Shown here: one piece after another, positions 1-6,348 of the stretch | Position numbering within the stretch: the first letter of the stretch is position 1 | Layout: each line of letters opens with the position of its first letter | Origin: Gemmatimonadota bacterium | GTDB taxonomy: Bacteria; Latescibacterota; UBA2968; UBA8231 | Reading direction: 5' to 3' | DNA length: 8,552 bases | NCBI GenBank assembly: GCA_009845645.1 | Contig: VXZF01000492.1 | Coordinates: 1-8,552 of the forward strand | Translations under genes and position numbers: made by a program | Notes under the pieces: model-generated | What the model saw: the letters and a program-made list of their open reading frames with translations, nothing else | Told to the model about the DNA's origin: nothing | Databases searched by the model: none

Positions 1-722
1 AAGCGACAGACCAGTCGGCCGAGTTCGGTCAATTTGCCGACCGTGCCCGCGAGTATATAGCGCTCCCCAATCTGGCCATTTTCAGCCGCCAGCACGTGCC
101 TCTGAGCCGCGTCGTCAATGTACACCAAGCTCATCCAGCCAGAAAAGAGCGCGGGCACCCAACCGTTGAGCAGGTTAATGATAAAGCGCCCGGAGGGTTT
201 GCGGTCGCCCGGACCGTAGATGGCAGCGGGCTGGACGCAGATGAGCGGCACTCCTTTGTCCACATACGCGAACGCCACCTGCTCGGCTGCGTACTTGGCC
301 TTTTCATAATTTGAGAGAAAGTAGCCGCGATGAACCGTTGTCTCGGTGGCGATTTGGCCTTTGGCCTCGCCAATGCAGGCGGCGGTACTGGTATAGACGA
401 CCTTGGCGACGCCGACTGCCAATGCCGCCTCCATGGCATTGCGAGTCCCCTCGGTTTCAGTGGCTAAAAGTTCGGCCTCGTCCAGTCCCCACAAGTCGTA
501 GAGGGCCGCGGCGTGGAAGAGGGTATCGCAACCTGCGAGCGCGGCTTTGATACTCGCGCGGACGAGGATGTCGCCGCGGACGATTTCGACGCCCAAAGTC
601 TCTAGCGCCTCGGTCTGACTAGTGGGCCGCGCCAGCACCCGGACTTGGGCACCGCCAGCGACGAGGGCGCGAACCAAGGCCCCGCCGACAAAGCCGGTGC
701 CACCGGTTACCAATGCCCGCAT
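1..722 (-). CDS. HpnA-like NAD(P)-dependent sugar epimerase/reductase (SDR family), 3'-truncated by window edge
   Basis: This is an extended short-chain dehydrogenase/reductase of the NAD-dependent epimerase / dihydroflavonol-reductase type. 240 residues are visible and the C-terminus lies beyond base 1. A Rossmann nucleotide-binding motif opens the protein (VTGGTGFVGG, residues 5-14). An acidic GD (50-51) follows beta-strand 3. The active site shows TST (111-113) and the catalytic YEKAK, Tyr139 and Lys143. The stretches PGDRKPSGR (171-179), a LLNG-PA segment (184-191), LVYIDDAA (199-206) and GERYILAG (219-226) match my memory of hopanoid-associated epimerases (HpnA), so an HpnA-like role on a sugar or polyol substrate is the best guess. 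No other hopanoid gene is in view, and the relatives include general reductases, so the substrate is unknown. The start ATG (722-720) overlaps the stop of the upstream dioxygenase (TAATG) and has no Shine-Dalgarno of its own, implying translational coupling. Confidence 0.85.
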   Translation of the reverse strand, partial: MRALVTGGTGFVGGALVRALVAGGAQVRVLARPTSQTEALETLGVEIVRGDILVRASIKAALAGCDTLFHAAALYDLWGLDEAELLATETEGTRNAMEAALAVGVAKVVYTSTAACIGEAKGQIATETTVHRGYFLSNYEKAKYAAEQVAFAYVDKGVPLICVQPAAIYGPGDRKPSGRFIINLLNGWVPALFSGWMSLVYIDDAAQRHVLAAENGQIGERYILAGTVGKLTELGRLVCR

Positions 723-1576
723 TAGGCAGCGGCTTCGGCCCCGAGATGTTGGCGCAGAAAGACGCGCAGTGGAACGTCCTCATCCGTGGGCGAGGTATAG
801 CCGTAACCGCCGGTAGGCGCGTACCCCAGTAGCTGACGACGGATCGGGTCGGAGCGCTCAAAAAGATGTTCGACAGTCTGGTCGTCGCGGGGGCGGAGCC
901 AGCGATATGAGTACCCGTAGAAGAGCACCTTGCGGGCGATAGCGGAGACGTTGGAACTGGCCGAGTGCCAGATCCGGCGGTCGAAGAGCACCGCCCCGCC
1001 CTGCGGCACTAGCACGGGGACGGCGTTGCGGGGCAAGGAACCGTCGTCGGGGATATTGTACGCGTCCAGCAGATGGCTGCCGGGCACGACCCAGAAATTG
1101 GCGCGCCCGGCTGCCGAACAGTCGCTGAGGAAGTAGGCCATCTTGACCGAAATCCGCGGCCGGGGGCTGGACTCGATCTCGTGGTTGACGCGGTCCGAGT
1201 CTTGGTGCCAGCCCTGCATTTCAACTTGGCAGTTGTCAGGCTCGGCGGCTGGGCTGTAGGCGAGGACGGTGTGGTAAATTTGGATGTTCCAGCCGAGTGT
1301 TCCCCAGATTTTGGGCAGTGCTCGGGGCCAATCGACCAAGTCTAGGTAGCGCTCGTCGCGCCAAACCATGTCGCGGACGGTCAGCCGGTCGTAGGGGCCG
1401 ACGCCGCGCTTTTGGCGTTCCTCCGCGTCAATTCGGTCGGAGACTTCCACGAGTGCGTCAACCACGCCAGGAGACAGCATCTCGTCGAAGACGAGGTAGC
1501 CGCGCTGGGCAAACTCTAGGCGCTCAGCCTCGGTCAACGCGTACTGCAGGCAAGAAGGATCCATGGAAGCCCCCAT
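722..1576 (-). CDS. Phytanoyl-CoA dioxygenase (PhyH) family Fe(II)/2-oxoglutarate oxygenase
   Basis: This 284-residue protein has the PhyH family length and a double-stranded beta-helix pattern. The family hydroxylates small organic substrates using Fe(II), O2 and 2-oxoglutarate in the cytoplasm. The iron triad is visible as HQD (His124, Asp126) and the distal His204 in IWHSAS. Arg215, in ARKVLFYGYSYRW, is the likely 2-oxoglutarate carboxylate anchor. A conserved GNF/VVPGSH-like stretch is present as ANFWVVPGSHLL (159-170). The N-terminal LTEAERLEFAQRGYLVF (14-30) is the usual opening helix and strand. Two in-frame starts compete. ATG at 1576 lacks a good ribosome site, whereas ATG at 1564 (residue 5) has a GGGGG run 5 nt upstream, so the true protein may be 280 residues. 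It lies 54 bp downstream of amt and overlaps the next gene by one base, so it probably acts with that epimerase. The substrate cannot be told; this family also makes natural-product and osmolyte hydroxylases. Confidence 0.9.
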   Translation of the reverse strand: MGASMDPSCLQYALTEAERLEFAQRGYLVFDEMLSPGVVDALVEVSDRIDAEERQKRGVGPYDRLTVRDMVWRDERYLDLVDWPRALPKIWGTLGWNIQIYHTVLAYSPAAEPDNCQVEMQGWHQDSDRVNHEIESSPRPRISVKMAYFLSDCSAAGRANFWVVPGSHLLDAYNIPDDGSLPRNAVPVLVPQGGAVLFDRRIWHSASSNVSAIARKVLFYGYSYRWLRPRDDQTVEHLFERSDPIRRQLLGYAPTGGYGYTSPTDEDVPLRVFLRQHLGAEAAA

Positions 1577-1593
1577 CCAAGCGGCGAGCCCTG

Positions 1594-1613
1594 CGTCGCC
1601 AATTCTGGCGACG
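1594..1613 (-). other. Stem-loop between amt and the PhyH gene
   Basis: A perfect 7-bp GC-rich inverted repeat (CGTCGCC, 1594-1600, and GGCGACG, 1607-1613) encloses the 6-nt loop AATTCT. It begins 17 bp after the amt stop and ends 17 bp before the ATG at 1576. No T-run follows on the minus strand, so it is not a canonical terminator. It might stabilise the amt mRNA 3' end or lower read-through into the dioxygenase gene. Confidence 0.45.
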
Positions 1614-1630
1614 GACTACTGGGCCGCGAA

Positions 1631-2923
1631 CTACAGGTCGTATCCGACTTCGCCGTGCTCGCCCACGTCGAGCCCGCTGGTCTCGGTCTCTTCATCTACT
1701 CGCAGGCCGCTGACTAAGTCGATGACCTTGAGAATGATAAACGAGACGATAAAGGTATAAATGGCTGCGCCGATACCGGCGAAGGCTTGGATGCCAAATT
1801 GCTTGCCCATGTTGAGGCCCTCGACGGTGCCGCCCAAGGTGGTCGAGGCGAAGAAGGACACCAACAAAATCCCGACCAAGCCGCCGAAACCGTGAACTCC
1901 CACCACGTCGAGCGCGTCGTCATACCCGCAGGTGCGCTTGAGCCAAGTGGCGGCCCAATAGGCGACGACACCGGAGCACAGGCCGATGGCAAAAGCGCCG
2001 AGCGGCCCTACTGTGCCCGAGGCCGGGGTAATGGCCGCTAGGCCGGCGATGGCACCGGTGGCAAAACCGAGCGCACTGGGTTTGCCGTTTTTGATCCACT
2101 CGATGAAAATCCACGTCAGCGCTGCGACGCTGGGCGAGATTTGGGTGACTACAACCGCCATCGCCGCCTGCCCATTCGCCGCCAAGGCACTGCCGCCGTT
2201 GAAGCCGAACCACCCCACCCAGAGCATGGCCGTGCCGACAAGGTTCATGGTCATGTTGTGCGGGGGCATGGGCTGCTCGGGATAGCCGGTGCGCTTGCCG
2301 ACGAGGATCGCGGCTACTAACGCGGCCGCCCCGGCGGTGATGTGGACGACGATGCCGCCGGCAAAGTCAAAGACGCCCATTGCGCCGAAGTAGCCGCCTT
2401 CTCCCCAGACCATGTGCGTGATGGGCAGATAAACCAAAACGCACCACAGCCCACTGAACCACAAAACAGCCGAAAACTTCATGCGCTCGGCAAAGGCACC
2501 GACAAAAAGCCCAGGGGTGATGATGGCAAACGTCATCTGGAAGACGAAGAACAGTAATTCCGGGATGGTGCCCGAGAGGCTATCCACGGTGACGCCGCTG
2601 AGAAAGGACTTGGACAGGTTGCCGATGAAGGGGTTGCTGGCCGTAAAGGCCAAGCTATAACCGAAAATGGTCCACAAGACAGTAATCAGGGCCGCAATCC
2701 CAAAGCAGTGCATAAAGACCGAGAGCACATTGCGAGTGCGGACCAGACCAGCGTAAAACATGGCCAAGCCGGGGATCATCATAAAGAGAACCAAGCCGGT
2801 GGAAATGAGAATCCAGGCCGTGTCACCGGTGTCGAGCGCGTCTTGGGCAAAGGCGGTATTGGGAACTGCGAAAGAAATAAGAGCTAGCAGGGCGAGGAGG
2901 CCCCACTTTTTGCGAATCAGCAT
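1631..2923 (-). CDS. amt: Ammonium transporter, Amt family
   Basis: This is an inner-membrane ammonium channel/transporter of 430 residues, full length for the family. An apparent signal peptide occupies 1-26 (basic MLIRKK, hydrophobic core, cleavage near AFA/Q), as in E. coli AmtB. About eleven membrane helices follow. Functional residues recognisable by comparison with AmtB are the twin pore histidines His194 (in DFAGGIVVHITAG, with Asp186) and His344 (in VGVHGFGGLVG). Trp173 sits in HMVWGEGG. Phe241 and Ser245 lie in WFGFNGGS. The cytoplasmic tail has the conserved RVDEETETSGLD-HGE pattern (408-424) used in subunit cross-talk and GlnK docking. The start is supported by AAAAGGGGG (2930-2938), 6 nt before ATG. 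No glnK/glnB gene adjoins it, although these are usually paired: the upstream neighbour is a separate oxidoreductase gene 251 bp away, and the downstream neighbour is a PhyH dioxygenase. Confidence 0.97.
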   Translation of the reverse strand: MLIRKKWGLLALLALISFAVPNTAFAQDALDTGDTAWILISTGLVLFMMIPGLAMFYAGLVRTRNVLSVFMHCFGIAALITVLWTIFGYSLAFTASNPFIGNLSKSFLSGVTVDSLSGTIPELLFFVFQMTFAIITPGLFVGAFAERMKFSAVLWFSGLWCVLVYLPITHMVWGEGGYFGAMGVFDFAGGIVVHITAGAAALVAAILVGKRTGYPEQPMPPHNMTMNLVGTAMLWVGWFGFNGGSALAANGQAAMAVVVTQISPSVAALTWIFIEWIKNGKPSALGFATGAIAGLAAITPASGTVGPLGAFAIGLCSGVVAYWAATWLKRTCGYDDALDVVGVHGFGGLVGILLVSFFASTTLGGTVEGLNMGKQFGIQAFAGIGAAIYTFIVSFIILKVIDLVSGLRVDEETETSGLDVGEHGEVGYDL

Positions 2924-3174
2924 GTCGAACCCCCTTTTAGGTGCGAACTAGATGGAATACGTGCAAGAGTAAGACTTATAAATAAGAAAATTTAGGCCCT
3001 CGCCCAAGCGTTGATCGCAAAGTTGTCAGATTAAAACGACAAAAATGGCGAGAAAGGGGCGTAATTTTGCGGTGAAAGGTGCGGCGTTAGTGGAGCAATA
3101 GTTCGCGAATCGCCTGTTGTCGATAGGCAAAAATGAGTTTGAATAGGGCAAACCGATTGCGCTCAACGGCCAGT
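2924..3174. other. Intergenic region upstream of amt
   Basis: This 251-bp gap follows the oxidoreductase stop and carries the amt leader. It holds the amt ribosome site and an AT-rich block (about 2970-2995) with a minus-strand TATAAG (2980-2975) that could serve as a -10 element, giving a leader of about 45 nt. I found no matching -35 and no sigma54-type TGGCAC-N5-TTGC pair, although amt genes are often nitrogen-regulated. No clear stem-loop terminator for the oxidoreductase gene was seen. Confidence 0.4.
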
Positions 3175-4146
3175 TTAGGCGGCATGGCCGCGAACGATTT
3201 GGTCCATGACTTGGCTGGTGCGGGCGGCACTTGCTCCGGTACTGGGGCATTCGCCCCGGCCCAACAGCGCATCGACTATCGTCTCGATCAAGGGATGCTG
3301 GACGTGTTGGGGGGGGTCGATGGCGAAAGTTTGGGTCCCGGCATTGGTAGTTAATTCGACCGGGGTGAAGGCGAAGGTGGAAAAGGAGATCCGGCCCTTG
3401 TCGCCGACGATGTCGATCCGGTCGCAGCGCTGGTCGGCGGCGAAATTCCAGACTCCTGCGCCGAGTGCGCCGGATTCGAAGGCGAAGCTGGCGGAAACGG
3501 CGTCTTCGACTTGGTAGAGCCCGGCTTGGTTGGTCGCGTGGCCCGAGGCGTGGGCGATGGGGCCGAGCAGAAAGTCGAGAAAGTCGAGCTGGTGCGAGGC
3601 TAGGTCGAAGAAATAGCCGCCACCTGAGATTTCTGGGACGACGCGCCAGGGCAGGTCGTCGGGATCCTCGGATGCGGGTTGGCAGAGTGCAATGGAGGCG
3701 AAGCGCACCGCGCCGATGGCCCCTTCCTCGACCAGCGACTGGACCTTGAGGAAAGCGGGCAGAGCACGGCGGTAGTAGGCGACGAAAAGCGGCACCCCGG
3801 CCCGGCGGCAGGCGTCGATCATCGCCAGGCACTCGCCGTGGTTGCGCGCCATTGGTTTTTCGACGTAAACAGGTTTGCCGGCTCGGGCGACTTGGGCCGT
3901 GTAGTAGGCGTGGGTGTCGGGGGGCGTCGCGATATAGACCGCATTGACATCTGGGTCGGCGATGAGTGCGTCGGCTTGGTCGTACCACTTGGGTACGTCG
4001 TGGCGCGCGGCATAGTCGCGGGCCTTGTCTGCGTCGCGGCGCATGACCGCCACCAGTTTGGAATTGCGAGTCTTGTACAGAGCGGGGCCGCTCTTTACTT
4101 CTGTGACGTCGCCGCAGCCGATGATACCCCAGCAAATTGTAGCCAT
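3175..4146 (-). CDS. Gfo/Idh/MocA family NAD(P)-dependent oxidoreductase
   Basis: This 323-residue two-domain dehydrogenase is predicted to oxidise or reduce a sugar, cyclitol or related polyol with NAD(P). The N-terminal Rossmann domain begins WGIIGCGDVTE (6-16, glycines 7, 10 and 12). It includes ADPDVNAVYIATPPDTHAYY (63-82) and the hallmark EKPMA (96-100), whose Lys97 is the catalytic/nucleotide-site lysine of the family. The C-terminal alpha/beta domain contains GGGYFFDLASHQLDFL (175-190), with Asp181 and His185 forming the usual DxxxH active-site pair. Length and C-terminus (RTSQVMDQIVRG) look complete. A GGAG ribosome site (4155-4158) lies 8 nt before ATG, and the start is only 23 bp after the recQ stop, so it is probably co-transcribed with recQ. 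That pairing gives no functional clue. The substrate is not deducible. Its codons include an eight-G run on the plus strand at 3309-3316 (Pro-Pro), a potential slippage site. Confidence 0.93.
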   Translation of the reverse strand: MATICWGIIGCGDVTEVKSGPALYKTRNSKLVAVMRRDADKARDYAARHDVPKWYDQADALIADPDVNAVYIATPPDTHAYYTAQVARAGKPVYVEKPMARNHGECLAMIDACRRAGVPLFVAYYRRALPAFLKVQSLVEEGAIGAVRFASIALCQPASEDPDDLPWRVVPEISGGGYFFDLASHQLDFLDFLLGPIAHASGHATNQAGLYQVEDAVSASFAFESGALGAGVWNFAADQRCDRIDIVGDKGRISFSTFAFTPVELTTNAGTQTFAIDPPQHVQHPLIETIVDALLGRGECPSTGASAARTSQVMDQIVRGHAA

Positions 4147-4169
4147 GAGATGTTCTCCAGACGAGTGAG

Positions 4170-6152
4170 TTAGGCGGCCTGTTGGACGATAGCTAGCAGG
4201 CCGTCGCCGTATTTTTCGGCCTTGGCCGGGCCGATGCCGTGCGCCAGCTTGAGTTCTTCGAGGTTGGCGGGCCGTAGCAGGACGATATCGCGGAGCGTGC
4301 GGTCGCTGGCGATGACGTAGGGCGGAACCTTTTCGTCGCGGGCCAGTGTCATGCGGTAATGGCGCAGAGCATCGAAGAGAGCTTGAGCTTTTTCGTCAAA
4401 ATTCCCGCTGGAGTCGGGGGTGTGAGGCTTCGACGACCCGACTGAGCTCGCCGAAGTCCTGAGCTCAGCCGAAGGCCGGCCGCGCGCGGTGCGGGCTGCT
4501 GGGACCGGAGCCGATTTTGGCGGCAGCAGCAAGCGCGCGGGCCGCTCGGCGTGAATGACTTGGCGTCCTTCTTCGGTGAGGATCACGACCGGCCGCTCGC
4601 CGCCGGAAAAATCGACCCAACCGGCCGTGACCAACCGGCGCAAAAGCTGCAAAAGCCAGCGCTCAGAATGTTCCTTGAGAGTGCCAAAGGTCGGAGTCCG
4701 ATCTAGGCCGTCGCGTGCAAGGCGGGCGTCCGTGGTACCGCGCAGGAGTTTGGCCGCCATTTGGATGCCGTAGCGTCTGTGCAGGCGGGCGACCGCGCAA
4801 AGGGCTTTGCGCACAGTGGTGGCGACCTCTGTGGCGTCGCCTGCCTCGGCATGGGAGAGACTACGGCAGACGTCGCAGCGGCCACAGCCCGAGAGCGTTT
4901 CTTCCTCGTCGCCGAAGTAGCGCAGAATCGCGTCGTGGCGACAGGACCCGCCCTCGCTCCAGCGCATCAGTTCCAAAAAGAGATTCCACTTGTGCTGGAC
5001 TACCGCTTGGTCGGGAGCGCGGCCGTTGGCATCGCTTTCGATTAGGTGGCGTCGCAGCGGCATGTCGCCGGGGGAGACCAGCAGCAGGCAGTAGGCGTCT
5101 TGGCCGTCGCGCCCGGCGCGGCCTACTTCCTGATAGTACGCTTCAATCGAGCTGGGCGGGGCCAGATGGGCGATGGCGCGCACATCGGCGCGGTCAATGC
5201 CCATGCCAAAGGCATTGGTCGCCACCACGATTTGGATTTGGTCTTGAATAAAGGCACCCTGAACGGCGTCGCGGTCTGGCCCCGCCATGCCCGCGTGATA
5301 GGCGGCTACCCGCCAGCCGTTCTCTTGCAGACGGGCGGCTTCTTCCTCAGTGCTCTTGCGGGTGGGGGCATAGACGATGGCGGTACCTAACCTTTTGTCG
5401 GGCGCACCGAGTGCTTCGGCCAGCAGCGCATCAAGCCGCTGGCGGCGCTCGGCAGCGCTGTTGATTTCGGCGACTCGCAGCGCGAGGTTGGGCCGGGCAA
5501 AGCCGCGCACTAGCTGTGGGGTGTCGCTCGGCAGCCCGAGGCGTTCGAGGATCTCGTCGCGCACCACTGGCGTGGCCGTGGCGGTGCAGGCGAGGACCCG
5601 ACAGTCGGGCAGCTCGCGGACCAGTTCGCCAATCTGCAAGTACTCGGGCCGGAAGTCGTGCCCCCACTCGCTGATGCAGTGGGCCTCGTCCACGGCAATG
5701 AGCGAGCACTTGATCTGGCTCAGGAGGGCGCGGAAGCCGGAGAAGGTCAGCCGCTCGGGCGCGGCATAGACCAGCTTATACTGGCCTTGGGCCACCTCGC
5801 GCATGCGGCGGCGCAACTCGTCGCCGTCGAGGGTCGAGGATAGGTACGTGGCGGCGAGGCCGCGCCGCTGTAGCGCTTGGACCTGATCGTGCATCAGGGC
5901 GATGAGCGGCGAGACCACTAGGGCCGTGCCCGGCAGCAGGGCCGCGGGTAGTTGGTAGGTCAAGCTCTTGCCGCCGCCAGTGGGGGCGACTAAAAGTAGG
6001 CGACCGGTGGCGAGCAGGGTTTCGATGGCTTCGCGTTGGCCGGGCAGAAAACGCGCAAAGCCGAGTCGGGCCAATGCGGCGTCGAGAACGGCTGGGGGAG
6101 GCTTGAGGGAGTCGGCGTCGTTGAGAAAGAGGACGTTTTTATGTTCGGTCAT
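4170..6152 (-). CDS. recQ: ATP-dependent DNA helicase RecQ
   Basis: This superfamily 2 3'-5' DNA helicase acts in recombination and replication-fork repair. With ATG at 6152 it has 660 residues. Visible in order: PGQREAI (Q-motif/motif 0, about 37-43), Walker A APTGGGKS (56-63, Lys62), DEAHCISEWGHDFRPEY with DEAH at 155-158 and the RecQ aromatic-rich loop, TATATP (190-195), and motifs V and VI (ATNAFGMGID, QEVGRAGRDG). The zinc domain has Cys404, Cys423, Cys426 and Cys429. An RQC winged helix follows (about 440-535). A proline/serine-rich linker (544-583) leads to a C-terminal HRDC domain (584-660). The open frame continues upstream to an ATG at 6269. Those 39 residues look non-coding, match no RecQ feature, and contain a promoter-like sequence, so I place the start at 6152. 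No clear Shine-Dalgarno precedes it. A short palindromic repeat (4428-4474) is translated within the linker. The Gfo/Idh gene follows after 23 bp. Confidence 0.95.
   Translation of the reverse strand: MTEHKNVLFLNDADSLKPPPAVLDAALARLGFARFLPGQREAIETLLATGRLLLVAPTGGGKSLTYQLPAALLPGTALVVSPLIALMHDQVQALQRRGLAATYLSSTLDGDELRRRMREVAQGQYKLVYAAPERLTFSGFRALLSQIKCSLIAVDEAHCISEWGHDFRPEYLQIGELVRELPDCRVLACTATATPVVRDEILERLGLPSDTPQLVRGFARPNLALRVAEINSAAERRQRLDALLAEALGAPDKRLGTAIVYAPTRKSTEEEAARLQENGWRVAAYHAGMAGPDRDAVQGAFIQDQIQIVVATNAFGMGIDRADVRAIAHLAPPSSIEAYYQEVGRAGRDGQDAYCLLLVSPGDMPLRRHLIESDANGRAPDQAVVQHKWNLFLELMRWSEGGSCRHDAILRYFGDEEETLSGCGRCDVCRSLSHAEAGDATEVATTVRKALCAVARLHRRYGIQMAAKLLRGTTDARLARDGLDRTPTFGTLKEHSERWLLQLLRRLVTAGWVDFSGGERPVVILTEEGRQVIHAERPARLLLPPKSAPVPAARTARGRPSAELRTSASSVGSSKPHTPDSSGNFDEKAQALFDALRHYRMTLARDEKVPPYVIASDRTLRDIVLLRPANLEELKLAHGIGPAKAEKYGDGLLAIVQQAA
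4428..4474. repeat. Short palindromic tandem repeat within recQ linker
   Basis: Read on the minus strand, CTTCGGCTGAGCTCAG (4474-4459) is followed after GA by the near copy CTTCGGCGAGCTCAG (4456-4442), which differs by one missing T. A short tail ending CGTCGAAG (to 4428) closes the unit as an inverted CTTCG...CGAAG pair. CTGAGCTCAG (4459-4468) is itself a perfect 10-bp palindrome. The unit resembles the small interspersed CTTCG/GCTCAG palindromic repeats that I recall from many high-GC bacterial genomes, though I cannot name the family. It is read in frame as residues 560-575 of RecQ, between the winged-helix and HRDC domains, where extra low-complexity residues should be tolerated. I see no second copy in this window. 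Confidence 0.65.
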
Positions 6153-6195
6153 TCGAGAGAATTGGATCGGCGTGGTAGCACCTTGCGGAGCAGAA

Positions 6196-6223
6196 AATAT
6201 AAGTTGGTCTAAGACTCTTGCAA
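6196..6223 (-). promoter_or_regulatory. Probable sigma70-type promoter of recQ
   Basis: On the minus strand a -35 TTGCAA (6223-6218, 4 of 6 matches) is separated by 16 bp from a -10 TATATT (6201-6196, 5 of 6). Transcription would start near 6189, giving a leader of about 37 nt before the ATG at 6152. The location, just downstream of a terminator for the preceding gene and in a locally AT-rich patch, fits a separate recQ transcription unit. It is a consensus match by eye only. Confidence 0.5.
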
Positions 6224-6267
6224 TTGGCGTGCCAGCCCAATTTTCAGAGAAAATAAGTGCGTACCAC

Positions 6268-6299
6268 AAAAAGCGCTGTGCAGAATACTACACAGCGCT
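6268..6299 (-). terminator. Rho-independent terminator of the PhoX-like gene
   Basis: A perfect 9-bp inverted repeat, AGCGCTGTG (6272-6280) and CACAGCGCT (6291-6299), encloses a 10-nt loop. Read on the minus strand, the stem ends in a run of five T (6272-6268, the first within the stem). It lies 50 bp after the stop of the PhoX-like gene and before the recQ promoter, so it should end that transcript and insulate recQ. The U-run is short, so termination may be incomplete. Confidence 0.75.
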
Positions 6300-6348
6300 G
6301 TATCGCCTGCCGGACTCGAAGGCGGAGAATTCTTATAGACTTGAAGAG

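Noticed and set aside
2924..3060. Sigma54 (-24/-12) promoter for amt
   Set aside because: No TGGCAC and TTGC pair with correct spacing was found on the minus strand; a single TTGCAC occurs without a partner.
3087..3174. Protein-like tail past the oxidoreductase stop in a second minus-strand frame, suggesting a frameshifted C-terminus
   Set aside because: The oxidoreductase already ends with the normal family C-terminus, so no frameshift is needed, and the tail has no recognisable motif.
3026..4135. Long arginine/proline-rich minus-strand open frame (369 codons)
   Set aside because: It overlaps the Gfo/Idh/MocA gene in another frame. The latter has complete catalytic motifs, a ribosome site and family length, while the long frame has a composition typical of a high-GC shadow.
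6272..6299. Possible LexA/SOS operator upstream of recQ (CTGT...ACAG)
   Set aside because: The CTGT and ACAG halves are 12 bp apart instead of 8, lie upstream of the promoter, and are better explained as the stem of a terminator with a following T-run.
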